Of a stretch of DNA of 40,291 nucleotides, positions 7,889 to 16,746 are shown one piece after another (the first letter of the stretch is position 1; each line of letters begins with the position of its first letter). The DNA lies in assembly GCF_003288815.1 (NCBI RefSeq), contig NZ_NHYM01000015.1:1-40291 (forward strand), given 5' to 3'. This DNA is from Helicobacter sp. 16-1353. Lineage in GTDB: Bacteria; Campylobacterota; Campylobacteria; Campylobacterales; Helicobacteraceae. A program made the translations under genes and the position numbers. The notes under the pieces were generated by a model. That model did not search any database. It was not told the origin of the DNA and worked only from the letters and a program-made list of their open reading frames with translations.

Positions 7889-8596
7889 TTATTTTAATCT
7901 TGCAATTAATGCAAATCTCCCACATTCCTTTTGCCTCCTATAAGAATAAAAGCTATCATTGCAACACGAGCATTGTGGCATTATCTCAAAATCTCTAATC
8001 CCATTTTGTAGAAACTCATCTTTTATTATCATTTCCATATCTAAATAATATTTATTATCCCGTAAATGTAGGTATTTTGCATTATGTTTTTTATAAGATT
8101 CTAGTAATTTCCCATTTATTTCATAACAACATTTTTTGATACCTACTCCAACGAAAGCATATATATTCTTAGTATTTAGTAATGTTGTCGCTTTTGTGAT
8201 TATATTTCGCTCCAATCCCACACGCCCAGCATGTAAAATAGCAAATCTATCCCAATCATATAGTATTATAGGATTGCAATCTGCTACGCTAATCATAGCA
8301 AATTGATTTTTCTTATCACATATTATGCCATCTCCATCACCTAAAAGCTCATCGATATTATTGTTAAGAGGGATTATTTTATCGCTATGCACTTGATTTA
8401 GATAAAAAATTGTTTCTGTTTGTAAGAATTTTTTTAGTATAGCTTTATTTTTATAAACATTAGAATCATTTGTATTCTCTCCAAGATTGAAGCTAGAAAA
8501 TGGCGGTTTGCTAACACCGCCGAATCTATCAGTTAGATAAAAATCTATATTTTTATTACAAAATATAGAACTTTTATTACTAGCGTAAAATATCAT
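7889..8596 (-). CDS. pgeF: PgeF/YfiH-type purine nucleoside phosphorylase (laccase-domain)
   Basis: Cytosolic enzyme of the DUF152/LACC1 family, once called polyphenol oxidase. Members show purine nucleoside phosphorylase and adenosine deaminase activity, and PgeF is linked to peptidoglycan editing. The metal and catalytic set is visible: His70 in N-Q-V-H-S-D, Cys107 in V-A-D-C-N-P and His122 in L-H-A-G-R. The C-terminus has the family C-S-C-C-N-D-S-F-Y-S-Y-R-R segment. Length 235 is normal. Its ATG overlaps the stop of the upstream outer-membrane gene (ATGA), so translation is coupled. It converges on the TonB gene with a 36-base gap. Confidence 0.9.
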   Translation of the reverse strand: MIFYASNKSSIFCNKNIDFYLTDRFGGVSKPPFSSFNLGENTNDSNVYKNKAILKKFLQTETIFYLNQVHSDKIIPLNNNIDELLGDGDGIICDKKNQFAMISVADCNPIILYDWDRFAILHAGRVGLERNIITKATTLLNTKNIYAFVGVGIKKCCYEINGKLLESYKKHNAKYLHLRDNKYYLDMEMIIKDEFLQNGIRDFEIMPQCSCCNDSFYSYRRQKECGRFALIARLK

Positions 8597-9912
8597 ATTG
8601 CAAATTCTATATAGCCTTTTGCAAAACTCATATTTCTTTTATTTTCCATCATATATACACCAACACCGCCAATATATACGCCCTCTATGATATTCCATTT
8701 TGCTCCTAGTGAATATTGGTCTTGCCTTTCTTCTTTACTTTTTGAATTTCGCCCTAAAAACATCAATGAAAATTTATCGATTTCAAATCCCACAAAGCCA
8801 TAGATTGTTCTAGTATTTGCATCAAACATATTTGTTGTATTTTTTCCATTTTCAATTCCGCCGGGCTCAATTACATCATATCCTGTGTGGCTATGTGTTT
8901 CAAAACGAGAAGTGTTGCCTATATTTGCAAGCTCAAAATATGATTTCCACACCTTAGTAAATCCAGCTCCAAATAAAATCGAGCTATTATAAAGGCTATA
9001 TTTTAAAGCTTCTTCAGCCCAGAAAATCGAGCTATTACCAAGATCTTTTTCATGTGCGTGGTCGCCATGAGCGTGCATTACATGGTCGGTTTTGGCGTGA
9101 AGTGAAACATAATGTAGGGTTGTTGTTGAGTTCCAATTCTCACTTATATCAATATCAAGAGCGATTTTCCCGCCAACACTCCAAAAAATATTGTTTAAAT
9201 AATAATATTGCGGTTCGATTTCAATTCCAAATAGATTTACATTTATCCCACCTGCGGCTAACCATTGCTTGTTATAAGTAGTTTTATACACATCAAAATC
9301 ATGCACATGCTCTCTATTTGCGTGGGCTTGTTCATCAACCCAATTTCCCCAAACACTTATCCAATTATAATTAATATCTATGCCAATGCCCTGCACATAG
9401 TGCCTAAGCCAATCCCTGTCTTCGTGGTATCGCCCACCAGTAATGCTGAAAAATCCCTCTGCGATGTATTTCGCATATGCATTATTTGTAATAAATTTAG
9501 AATGGACATAGTTTTTGGCATTGTGAGTTTGGCTTGGATATTCCATAAATGGGGTCATTCCATAGATTCCAAGACCAAAATATAACATATCTTGCACATT
9601 ATATGTAAGCCCCATAGACGCACTGAAAACGCCATAGCTATCATTCTCTTTACCTAGCATATTTGTTTTACCAAAAATCCCTACATGTCCATAAAAACTA
9701 TTGAGTATGGAATCATGGTCATGACTATGGTCATGATTGTGATTAGTCATCGGTGCTGTTTGGATTTTCTCTTGGTTTGTTTGATTTGTATTATCTAATG
9801 GGCTTTCTTGCTCTAGTTGCATTCCCGGTGGCGGAGAATTATATTCCGTTATAATATTATCTTGTGCGTTTAACATAGCAATAGTGCCAATAAATAGTAG
9901 TTTTAACTTCAT
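8593..9912 (-). CDS. Histidine-rich Hof-type outer-membrane protein
   Basis: A 439-residue predicted beta-barrel with a signal peptide (1-16, ending L-N-A-Q) and a C-terminal barrel-like strand ending Y-I-E-F-A-I. Glycine/aromatic alternation through the body and its similarity to the protein at 23436 (paired G-H-x-G starts, S-A-S-x-G and G-R-Y segments) place both in the Helicobacter Hof/HP_OMP_2 family. Two His-rich stretches are notable: N-H-N-H-D-H-S-H-D-H-D at 57-67, just after the signal peptide, and H-V-M-H-A-H-G-D-H-A-H near 277-287. They suggest binding of nickel, zinc or another metal at the surface or in the periplasm. The gene overlaps pgeF by four bases. Confidence 0.82.
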   Translation of the reverse strand: MKLKLLFIGTIAMLNAQDNIITEYNSPPPGMQLEQESPLDNTNQTNQEKIQTAPMTNHNHDHSHDHDSILNSFYGHVGIFGKTNMLGKENDSYGVFSASMGLTYNVQDMLYFGLGIYGMTPFMEYPSQTHNAKNYVHSKFITNNAYAKYIAEGFFSITGGRYHEDRDWLRHYVQGIGIDINYNWISVWGNWVDEQAHANREHVHDFDVYKTTYNKQWLAAGGINVNLFGIEIEPQYYYLNNIFWSVGGKIALDIDISENWNSTTTLHYVSLHAKTDHVMHAHGDHAHEKDLGNSSIFWAEEALKYSLYNSSILFGAGFTKVWKSYFELANIGNTSRFETHSHTGYDVIEPGGIENGKNTTNMFDANTRTIYGFVGFEIDKFSLMFLGRNSKSKEERQDQYSLGAKWNIIEGVYIGGVGVYMMENKRNMSFAKGYIEFAI

Positions 9913-9943
9913 TTTATTCCTTTATATGTTGTTTTTAATTGTT

Positions 9944-10543
9944 TTAATCAAGAATGAGAGATTTTTTTTGTTTTACTAATTTATTTATCTCATTAACCAA
10001 TGATAATGCATATAATTTATTTATTTCTTCTTTTGTGGTTAATCTATCAAGCCAAGTGGCACAAATGCTTTTTAAGCTCACTCCCTCACTTTTTTCTATA
10101 TCAAAATAATTTGCTTCTGTAAGATATGCCGTTGTGTATGTTGCTATAGCGAAATCTGTCAATTTTGCAATATTGCTCCACCCATCATTTTGCTGTTTTA
10201 CTTTTCCTGTATAAATTAAACAACCAAGTGCCAATTTAGAGGATATTTCTTCAGGATAGACTTTTATTTTACTAGGTTGTATATCACCAAAATTTTCTCT
10301 TGATAGCTCTTGTAATTGTAGATTTACAGAATCTCTTTGTATAAAAAAATCCACAATTTCCTTATCGCTAAGTCCAGCTTGTCTTACACTTGCAATGTCA
10401 TATCCATTGATATTTTTCGATACATAGTCTAATATTTCTTTATCGGTATACCCCTTTTTTCTTGCATCAACGAAATCAAAATTAATGCTATCTGCATACA
10501 TAAATAATGCTATACCAAGAACAACTAAAAGCTTTTTAATCAC
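9944..10543 (-). CDS. Secreted protein with two short helical repeats
   Basis: A 199-residue protein with a signal peptide (residues 1-17, cleavage probably after M-Y-A). Two similar segments follow: R-K-K-G-Y-T-D-K-E-I-L-D-Y (28-40) and R-Q-A-G-L-S-D-K-E-I-V-D-F (54-66), a G-[YL]-[ST]-D-K-E-I helix-turn unit. The C-terminal half is alpha-helical with two cysteines (about 108 and 161). No family is recognised. It is expressed in the same direction as the His-rich outer-membrane gene, 31 bases upstream of it, so the two may share a transcript. Confidence 0.7.
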   Translation of the reverse strand: MIKKLLVVLGIALFMYADSINFDFVDARKKGYTDKEILDYVSKNINGYDIASVRQAGLSDKEIVDFFIQRDSVNLQLQELSRENFGDIQPSKIKVYPEEISSKLALGCLIYTGKVKQQNDGWSNIAKLTDFAIATYTTAYLTEANYFDIEKSEGVSLKSICATWLDRLTTKEEINKLYALSLVNEINKLVKQKKSLILD

Positions 10544-10648
10544 TACCTACTCCTTAATACTATTTGTAAATTCATATTTGAAATTATATCTATAGAAACT
10601 CAAATTTCATAATAATTAAATAAAATTTTCAATACAATAACAATCTTT

Positions 10649-10654
10649 TATAAT
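10649..10654 (+). promoter_or_regulatory. Predicted -10 box for pheS operon
   Basis: TATAAT lies in AT-rich DNA 26 bases before the pheS GTG. No convincing -35 box is seen, which is usual for Helicobacter housekeeping promoters. An AAAGGG ribosome site follows at 10668-10673. Confidence 0.6.
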
Positions 10655-10680
10655 ATAAAATTTAAACAAAGGGTTTTATT

Positions 10681-11679
10681 GTGGAATGGGTGGATAAAAT
10701 ATTAAAAGATATTAAAAATTTAGAGCATCTAAAGGATTTAGAGCATCTAAGATTAAGTATTTTTGGTAAAAAAGGCTTTTTAACAAAGGAGTTTAGCAAC
10801 CTAAAAAATATAAGTGATGAAGCAAGAAAAAAGGTCGCAAAAGATTTGAATGATATTAAGCAAAAGTTAGAATCTAGCCTATTAGAAGCAAGGGAAAAGC
10901 TAGAAAAAATGGAGCTAGATAATAAAATAAAATCACAAAAAATTGATGTTAGTTTATTTAGCCCTGATTTATCACCGAATTACGGACATCCTATAAATAT
11001 AACTTTTGATAGAATCATAGATTATTTTGTAGGAATGGATTTTGCAATTCGCTATGGACCTTTGGTTGAAGATGATTTTCATAATTTTGAGGCATTGAAT
11101 CTCCCTAAATTCCACCCAGCAAGGGATATGCAAGATACATTTTATTTCAATGATGGAAAGCTACTTCGCACACATACTTCGCCTGTGCAGATTCGCACGA
11201 TGGAGGAGGGTAATTTGCCAATCCGCATAATTAGCCCCGGTGCAGTTTTTAGGAGAGATTATGATATGACGCATTCCCCGATGTTTCACCAAGTTGAGGG
11301 GCTTGTGGTGGATAAAGATAGAGATGTCAATTTCGCACATTTGAAATTTATCTTAGAGGATTTTTTAAAGTATATGTTTGGTGATGTTAAGATTAGATTC
11401 CGCTCGAGTTTTTTCCCATTCACAGAGCCAAGTGCGGAAGTTGATATTAGTTGTATATTTTGCAAAGGTAGTGGTTGCAGGGTTTGCTCAAATACAGGTT
11501 GGCTTGAAGTTCTTGGCTGTGGTGTTGTAGCTGATAATGTATTTGAAGCCAGTGGATTAAAAAATGTGAGCGGATATGCCTTTGGAATGGGAGTTGAGCG
11601 GTTTGCGATGTTGCTTTATGGTGTGAATGATTTGAGGTCATTTTTTGAAACAGATTTAAGATTATTGGAGCAGTTTTAA
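10681..11679 (+). CDS. pheS: Phenylalanyl-tRNA synthetase alpha subunit
   Basis: Catalytic alpha subunit of the alpha2-beta2 enzyme that charges tRNA-Phe. An N-terminal coiled coil (about 1-80) precedes the class II core. Motif 2 is visible as [15 protein letters not shown] (about 177-191), with T-H-T-S-P-V-Q upstream and G-M-G-V-E-R motif 3 near 310. Length 332 is standard. GTG is used as the start: AAAGGG lies 7 bases upstream and this start gives the normal N-terminus. The stop overlaps pheT (TAATG). Confidence 0.97.
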   Translation: MEWVDKILKDIKNLEHLKDLEHLRLSIFGKKGFLTKEFSNLKNISDEARKKVAKDLNDIKQKLESSLLEAREKLEKMELDNKIKSQKIDVSLFSPDLSPNYGHPINITFDRIIDYFVGMDFAIRYGPLVEDDFHNFEALNLPKFHPARDMQDTFYFNDGKLLRTHTSPVQIRTMEEGNLPIRIISPGAVFRRDYDMTHSPMFHQVEGLVVDKDRDVNFAHLKFILEDFLKYMFGDVKIRFRSSFFPFTEPSAEVDISCIFCKGSGCRVCSNTGWLEVLGCGVVADNVFEASGLKNVSGYAFGMGVERFAMLLYGVNDLRSFFETDLRLLEQF

Positions 11680-14039
11680 TGAAATTTAGTAGAAATTTAT
11701 TATCAAGATTCATTGATATTTCACAAATTAGTGATGAACAACTTGCCAAAACACTAAATGATATTGGCTTGGAAGTGGAGAATATCACCAAAATCGGGAT
11801 TCCCAAAAATGTCGTGCTTGGCAAGGTTATAAGGAAAATCAAACATCCAGATGCTGATAAACTAAGCGTTTGCGATGTGGATATTGGGAATGAAATCTTG
11901 CAAATCGTGTGTGGTGCGAAAAATGTCTCCAAAGACCAATATGTGCCAGTTGCATTAGTTGGGGCAAATCTTGGGAATCTAAAAATCAAAAAAAGCACAT
12001 TGCGCGGGATTGAGAGTAATGGTATGATTTGCTCTAGCACGGAGCTAGGGTTGCCAAAAATCGAAGATGGAATCTTTGTGCTAGATTCTAGTATTGGTGA
12101 GCTTGTTTTGGGGCGTGAACTATGCGAATATGAGATTTTTAATGATACATTATTTGAGGTTGGAGTTACGCCAAATAGAGGCGATTGCTTTAGTTTATTA
12201 GGAATTGCTAAAGATTTAGCTGTTGCATTTAATCTAAAATTAAAAATATTCAAAGAAAAAGAAAGAAATAATGATGTAACGCCCGGAATAGGGCGAATCC
12301 TAAATGTATCATTTGATAATAACCTGCAATCTTCGCTTTATTATAAAGTAGTAAAATTTGAAAAATTAGAGATTCTCGTTACATTAAAATTTGCACTTGC
12401 ATTATGTGATAAATTGCAAAAAGATTCTTTACGCAATATTGTAGAATTCGCTACTTATATGACAGGTGTTTTGATAAATGCATATAAGTTTGATTCTTAT
12501 AATAGTAATTTTTTAGATAATAATGCAAAGATTCATCTCCATATCAAAAAAGACCAAAAAGGTATCGAGAGTGTTTATTGTGAAAATAATAAATTATCTG
12601 ATATTGGCATTTATGTTGATAATAAATATAATGCTAATGAAAACTCGGCATTAGTGGTATTTGAGGCTATTTTTATCCCAGCTAAATATGTATCAGAAAT
12701 CATATTTAATAATCAAATCCAAGTAACTGATGAAATATCTTATTATAGTAAAAGAGGTAGCTCTCCATTACTAGAAGATGGTATAGCATTTTTGTGTTAT
12801 TTGATAAGTGGAATGTCAAAAAGCACTATCTATTCGTCGTCTCAAGATATTATTCAAAATTATCCTTTAAAACGAATTGATTTTAATTTTGATGATATAA
12901 ATGACATTATAGGAAATGTTATTAAAAGTGAGGAAATTACAGATATTTTAAAAAAGATGGATTTTAAAATAAATCCAACATCCGATGATAGTTTTATAGC
13001 GGTAAATCCACCACTTTATCGACAAGATATAAATACTATTCAAGATGTCGCAGAGGAAATTTTACGAATTAAGAGTATAGATTCTGTTACTTCTATTCCG
13101 CAGAAATTTACACAATATCAAAGTATAGATATAAATTATTATATGTATAGATTTAATCGCTCCATCGCACAAAAGGCTATAGCAAATAAATTTTTTGAGT
13201 GTGTGCATTATGTGTTTTACAAAAAAGATATTTTGGAATCTTATGGCTATGAGACATTATTGGAGAATCTTGATTTATCAAATCCAATAACAAATGAGTT
13301 AAATACATTGCGAAGCTCGCTTATCCCTGCGATGTTAGATTCCATAGCTCGTAATAAAAACTATGGCTATGATAGCATTAGACTATTTGAAATCGGTAGC
13401 ATTTATACTAAAAATAGAGTAGAATCCAAATCCCTAGCATTTGTCGCAAGTGGCAATAAAACGAGCCCAAAATATCCAAATCCAAAGGGGGAATCTTGGG
13501 ATTTTTATAGCTTTGCTTCAAGCATTAGCAATGTTATTGGACGCTTTAATCTAGAATCTACAAGTGCAAATATAATCTACCATACAAATATCTGTGCAAA
13601 TATTATGCTAAATGGGCAAAATATTGGTTTAATTGGGAAAATCAATCCATATATTTCAAATAAACTTGAGATAAGCGAAGAAACTTTTGTGTGTGAAATA
13701 TCTTTTGATAAACTTTTTTCTAACCACAAAATGCCACAATTTAGGGAGTTTTCCAAATATCAGGCATCGCAGAGGGATATAACGATTTTACTTGATAGCA
13801 AGATTAGCTTTGGGGCGATTAAGGAGGCGATTTTAGCAAAAGTTCAAAGTGGCGAACTCCCGCATATTAGGGAAATAACCCCGCTAGATAGCTATAAAGA
13901 TAAGAGCCTTTGGGATAAATACAGCCTTAGCTTTAGGATTACTCTGCAATCGATGAGTGGGACGCTAAGCGAGGAGGAGCTAAAAATCGATAATTTGCTT
14001 AATCTTTTAAGCACGGAGTTTGGGGCGGAGCTTCGATGA
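11679..14039 (+). CDS. pheT: Phenylalanyl-tRNA synthetase beta subunit
   Basis: The 786-residue beta subunit binds and edits tRNA-Phe. Domains in order are: the EMAP-II-like tRNA-binding domain (about 40-150, V-L-G-K-V then H-P-D-A-D-K-L-S-V-C-D-V), the B3/B4 editing region, B5 (near 400-470, with N-P-P-L-Y-R-Q-D-I), the pseudo-catalytic core and the C-terminal anticodon-binding FDX-ACB domain (about 690-786, Q-R-D-I-T-I-L-L-D). Base composition shifts inside the gene (see findings). It overlaps pheS by one base and aroA by four. Confidence 0.97.
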   Translation: MKFSRNLLSRFIDISQISDEQLAKTLNDIGLEVENITKIGIPKNVVLGKVIRKIKHPDADKLSVCDVDIGNEILQIVCGAKNVSKDQYVPVALVGANLGNLKIKKSTLRGIESNGMICSSTELGLPKIEDGIFVLDSSIGELVLGRELCEYEIFNDTLFEVGVTPNRGDCFSLLGIAKDLAVAFNLKLKIFKEKERNNDVTPGIGRILNVSFDNNLQSSLYYKVVKFEKLEILVTLKFALALCDKLQKDSLRNIVEFATYMTGVLINAYKFDSYNSNFLDNNAKIHLHIKKDQKGIESVYCENNKLSDIGIYVDNKYNANENSALVVFEAIFIPAKYVSEIIFNNQIQVTDEISYYSKRGSSPLLEDGIAFLCYLISGMSKSTIYSSSQDIIQNYPLKRIDFNFDDINDIIGNVIKSEEITDILKKMDFKINPTSDDSFIAVNPPLYRQDINTIQDVAEEILRIKSIDSVTSIPQKFTQYQSIDINYYMYRFNRSIAQKAIANKFFECVHYVFYKKDILESYGYETLLENLDLSNPITNELNTLRSSLIPAMLDSIARNKNYGYDSIRLFEIGSIYTKNRVESKSLAFVASGNKTSPKYPNPKGESWDFYSFASSISNVIGRFNLESTSANIIYHTNICANIMLNGQNIGLIGKINPYISNKLEISEETFVCEISFDKLFSNHKMPQFREFSKYQASQRDITILLDSKISFGAIKEAILAKVQSGELPHIREITPLDSYKDKSLWDKYSLSFRITLQSMSGTLSEEELKIDNLLNLLSTEFGAELR

Positions 14040-15514
14040 GAAATACGCTAATAACGCCGTTTGGAGATTTTGTAGATTCTGGGCGTATTGGAGATTCTGC
14101 AGATTCCGCGTCGCTTAAAGATTCTGTAGATTCCGCGGAATCTAGGCGGTTTAAAGATTCCGCAGATTCCAGCGATTTCATCATTATAGATTCCATTGCA
14201 AGTGATAAGTCTATTTCCCATAGGAGCGTGATTTTTTCACTTTTGAGTGATAAAAAAACTCGCATTAAAAACTATCTTTTTGGTGAGGACACGCTTGACA
14301 CGCTTAAAATCGCTCTAAAACTAGGGCTAAAACTAGAATCTAACAAGGGGAATCTGAGCGATTTAATCGCCCTTGCAAAGAATAATTACGATGAATTAAA
14401 GGGCGTTGAGCTTATCTTGGAGCCGGAAAAAAGTGGAATCCAAGAGCCAAATGACATATTATATTGTGGCAATGCGGGGACTGCCATACGCCTATATATG
14501 GGGCTTTTAGCGAGGTCTAAGGGGCAGTTTATCCTAAGTGGGGATAAATACCTTAACTCCCGCCCAATGGGTCGCATTATAAATCCGCTTAAATCTATCG
14601 GTGCAAATATCAGTGCTAGGTGCAATGATACTCTAGCCCCTATTTGCGTAAGAGGGGCGAATTTAAAGCCTTTTAAATACCATAGCGAGATTTCCTCAGC
14701 CCAAGTTAAAAGTGCGATGATTTTAGCGGCACTTGGGCTAGAGGGAGAGAGCCATTTTAGCGAGGTTTCAAAAAGTCGCGACCATAGTGAGAAAATGCTA
14801 CTTGGAATGGGGGCAAATCTAAAAATAGAAAATAACAATATCACCATAATCCCAGATTCTAAGCCCCTAAATCCGCTAGATATCGCAATCCCAAGCGACC
14901 CATCGAGTGCGTTTTACTTCGCCGTGCTTGGGGCGATTATCCCAAATGCTAAAATTTGCTTAAAAAATATCTTGCTAAATGAAACACGAATCGAGGCGTT
15001 TTATGTCTTGCAAAAAATGGGTGCGAATATCGATATTAAAAAGACGAATTCCACTTATGAGGATATTGGCGATATTTGCGTAAGTGGCGGGAATCTAATG
15101 GGGATTGAGGTAGATTCTAACATTGCGTGGCTTATTGATGAGATTCCAGCACTTGGCGTGGCGTTCGCCTTTGCAAAGGGAAAAAGCAAGGTAATTAACG
15201 CAAAGGAATTGCGAATTAAAGAGAGTGATAGGATAAAAGCCACCATTGAGGGGCTTAAATCTTTTGGCGTCAAATGCGAGGAGCTAGAGGACGGTTTTAT
15301 CATCGAGGGCGGTGTAAATGCACCCAAAAAGTATATTCAAAAGAAGCACATTCAAATCAATAGCTACGGCGACCACCGAATCGCTATGAGCTTTGCAATT
15401 ATGGGCGTTTTGTATAGCGTGGAGATTTTAGATTCTGCGTGTATCGATGTGTCGTTCCCAAACTTTTTAAATATCCTATCACGCTTTGCTAAAATCGAAA
15501 ATGCCATAAATTAG
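14036..15514 (+). CDS. aroA: EPSP synthase AroA with repeat-encoded N-terminal insertion
   Basis: 5-enolpyruvylshikimate-3-phosphate synthase, the sixth shikimate-pathway step, cytosolic. Family motifs are present: D-K-S-I-S-H-R (58-64), G-N-A-G-T-A-I-R, S-R-P-M-G-R-I, K-E-S-D-R-I and D-H-R-I-A-M-S-F-A. The protein is 492 residues against about 430 usual. The excess is mainly an Asp/Ser/Ala-rich stretch (about residues 14-52) inserted between the first strand (L-I-T-P) and the D-K-S-I-S-H-R loop; it is encoded by a GATTC-rich tract. The frame is intact and all later motifs follow, so the enzyme is probably functional. Its ATG overlaps the pheT stop (ATGA). Confidence 0.95.
   Translation: MRNTLITPFGDFVDSGRIGDSADSASLKDSVDSAESRRFKDSADSSDFIIIDSIASDKSISHRSVIFSLLSDKKTRIKNYLFGEDTLDTLKIALKLGLKLESNKGNLSDLIALAKNNYDELKGVELILEPEKSGIQEPNDILYCGNAGTAIRLYMGLLARSKGQFILSGDKYLNSRPMGRIINPLKSIGANISARCNDTLAPICVRGANLKPFKYHSEISSAQVKSAMILAALGLEGESHFSEVSKSRDHSEKMLLGMGANLKIENNNITIIPDSKPLNPLDIAIPSDPSSAFYFAVLGAIIPNAKICLKNILLNETRIEAFYVLQKMGANIDIKKTNSTYEDIGDICVSGGNLMGIEVDSNIAWLIDEIPALGVAFAFAKGKSKVINAKELRIKESDRIKATIEGLKSFGVKCEELEDGFIIEGGVNAPKKYIQKKHIQINSYGDHRIAMSFAIMGVLYSVEILDSACIDVSFPNFLNILSRFAKIENAIN
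14075..14193. repeat. GATTC-dense tract inside aroA
   Basis: I count eight GATTC and one GAATC in about 120 bases. Nearly all are in the frame that reads GAT-TCN or GAA-TCN, giving Asp-Ser or Glu-Ser. The tract coincides with residues absent from ordinary AroA proteins. Confidence 0.9.
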
Positions 15515-15524
15515 GAAAGAATCT

Positions 15525-16349
15525 ATGCAGACAAAACGAGCGAATAAATACGGCTTTTGCTTTGGTGTAAAACGGGCGATTAAACTTGCCGAGCAGAATA
15601 AAAACGCCACTACAATCGGTCCGCTTATCCACAACCAAAAGGAAATCGATAGATTAAAGGTCGATTTTGGTGTGAATGTAGAGACGAATATCGGGGCAAT
15701 TGAGGGAGATTCAAGTGTGATTATTAGAACGCACGGAATCCCCAAAAATGACCTAAAAGAGCTAAAAAATCGCAATGTAAATATTATCGATGCTACCTGC
15801 CCTTTTGTTACAAAACCGCAAAAAATATGCGAGGAGATGAGTAAGGAGGGCTATGAAATCATCATTTTTGGCGATGAAAATCACCCTGAGGTAAAAGGCG
15901 TAGTTAGCTACTGCACGAGTCCTTGCCAAGTCGTCTTAGAAAAAGAGCAGATTAAAAATATCCATACGCACTCCAAAATCACGCTTATTTCTCAAACCAC
16001 TAAGAATGTTAGTAAATTTTTAGAAATCGCAAATTACTTGATTGAAAACTGCTATGAAGTGCGGATTTTTAACACTATTTGCAATGCTACTTTTGAAAAT
16101 CAGGAATCTGTTAAGATTCTAGCCCAAGAGGCGGATATTATCATCGTTGTAGGTGGAAAGCAAAGCTCAAACACCAAACAACTCCTAAATATCGCGCTTC
16201 AATACTGCAAGGATAGCTATTGTATCGAAGATGAAAAGGAATTGCAAAAAGAGTGGTTTAGTGGCAAAAAACTATGTGGGATAACCGCTGGGGCTTCCAC
16301 TCCTAATTGGATTATTGATAATGTGGAGAATATAATTAAGGAATTTTAG
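15525..16349 (+). CDS. ispH: HMBPP reductase IspH (LytB)
   Basis: 4-hydroxy-3-methylbut-2-enyl diphosphate reductase, the last enzyme of the MEP isoprenoid pathway, using a 4Fe-4S cluster. The three cluster cysteines are recognisable: Cys12 in Y-G-F-C-F-G-V, the Cys of D-A-T-C-P-F-V (about 92) and the Cys of N-T-I-C-N-A-T (about 187). T-H-G-I-P and H-P-E-V motifs are present, as is the terminal G-I-T-A-G-A-S-T-P. Length 274 is standard. It follows aroA by 10 bases, matching the pheS-pheT-aroA-ispH order I recall for H. pylori. rpsA, expected next, is absent here. Confidence 0.97.
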   Translation: MQTKRANKYGFCFGVKRAIKLAEQNKNATTIGPLIHNQKEIDRLKVDFGVNVETNIGAIEGDSSVIIRTHGIPKNDLKELKNRNVNIIDATCPFVTKPQKICEEMSKEGYEIIIFGDENHPEVKGVVSYCTSPCQVVLEKEQIKNIHTHSKITLISQTTKNVSKFLEIANYLIENCYEVRIFNTICNATFENQESVKILAQEADIIIVVGGKQSSNTKQLLNIALQYCKDSYCIEDEKELQKEWFSGKKLCGITAGASTPNWIIDNVENIIKEF

Positions 16350-16444
16350 TGTGGGTGCTCTATAGCTTATGCTTGGGTTGCATTACAAGCTGGAGATTTG
16401 CTTATAGCTTTTATCTCAAGGCATTTGTGCTAAATACTGAGTAA
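16349..16444 (+). CDS. Possible 31-residue hydrophobic peptide
   Basis: A GTG overlapping the last base of the ispH stop opens a 31-codon frame (V-W-V-L-Y-S-L-C-L-G-C-I-T-S-W-R ...) ending at TAA. It is hydrophobic and could span a membrane once. There is no clear ribosome site, and the position suggests either translational coupling to ispH or debris at a synteny breakpoint. Low confidence that it is expressed. Confidence 0.2.
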   Translation: MWVLYSLCLGCITSWRFAYSFYLKAFVLNTE

Positions 16445-16547
16445 CACAGCGGATTTTAAATATCAACATTGGCTGGTAGATTTTCTTATACAGAATTTAT
16501 AATGTTGATTTTATAAACTGCAAAAAGTAGGATTTTAAATTAACAAA

Positions 16548-16665
16548 ATTTAAGATTTGCAGTTATGGGATTCTGCTAATCATCGCAAATATACTTGTAA
16601 TTCCACTATTTTACCAACACCTCCCATTTAAAGATACGCTAGATAAAATCCTAAGTTTTATTTAA
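16548..16665 (+). pseudogene. Decayed 3' remnant of the array's B gene
   Basis: The DNA matches the 3' part of the two intact B genes (17041 and 17678). It has L-R-F-A-V as in the first copy, then, after a shift of frame, L-L-I-I-A-N-I-L-V-I-P-L-F-Y-Q as in the second, ending P-F-K-D-T-L-D-K-I-L-S-F-I and a stop at 16663-16665. About four bases are missing relative to the 17678 copy, breaking the frame, and no 5' half is visible. This shows the array once had at least one more unit. Most of the 397-base gap after ispH otherwise holds only short inverted repeats. Confidence 0.8.
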
Positions 16666-16688
16666 GTTGCATTTTGCTACAAGTAACG

Positions 16689-16717
16689 GATTATTATTGA
16701 TTTCATTAATAATAATC
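16689..16717. repeat. Inverted repeat before first A gene
   Basis: A 10-base arm GATTATTATT pairs with AATAATAATC across a 9-base loop, between the decayed B remnant and the A gene at 16747. There is no T-run after it, so it may be an mRNA leader hairpin rather than a terminator. Confidence 0.5.
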
Positions 16718-16746
16718 TAACTTAAATTTTCCATAAGGAGAATAAA

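Noticed and set aside
11447-12253. A 268-codon open frame on the minus strand
   Set aside because: It lies wholly antisense to pheS/pheT, whose motifs and overlaps are clear. Its composition is Ser/Pro-rich shadow coding with no ribosome site.
14386-14847. A 153-codon minus-strand frame
   Set aside because: Antisense to aroA in a region containing its conserved motifs.
16462-16509. Inverted repeat ATCAACATT/AATGTTGAT with a 30-base loop
   Set aside because: Arms of 9 bases around a long loop in AT-rich DNA are weak evidence of function. No insertion-sequence gene is nearby.
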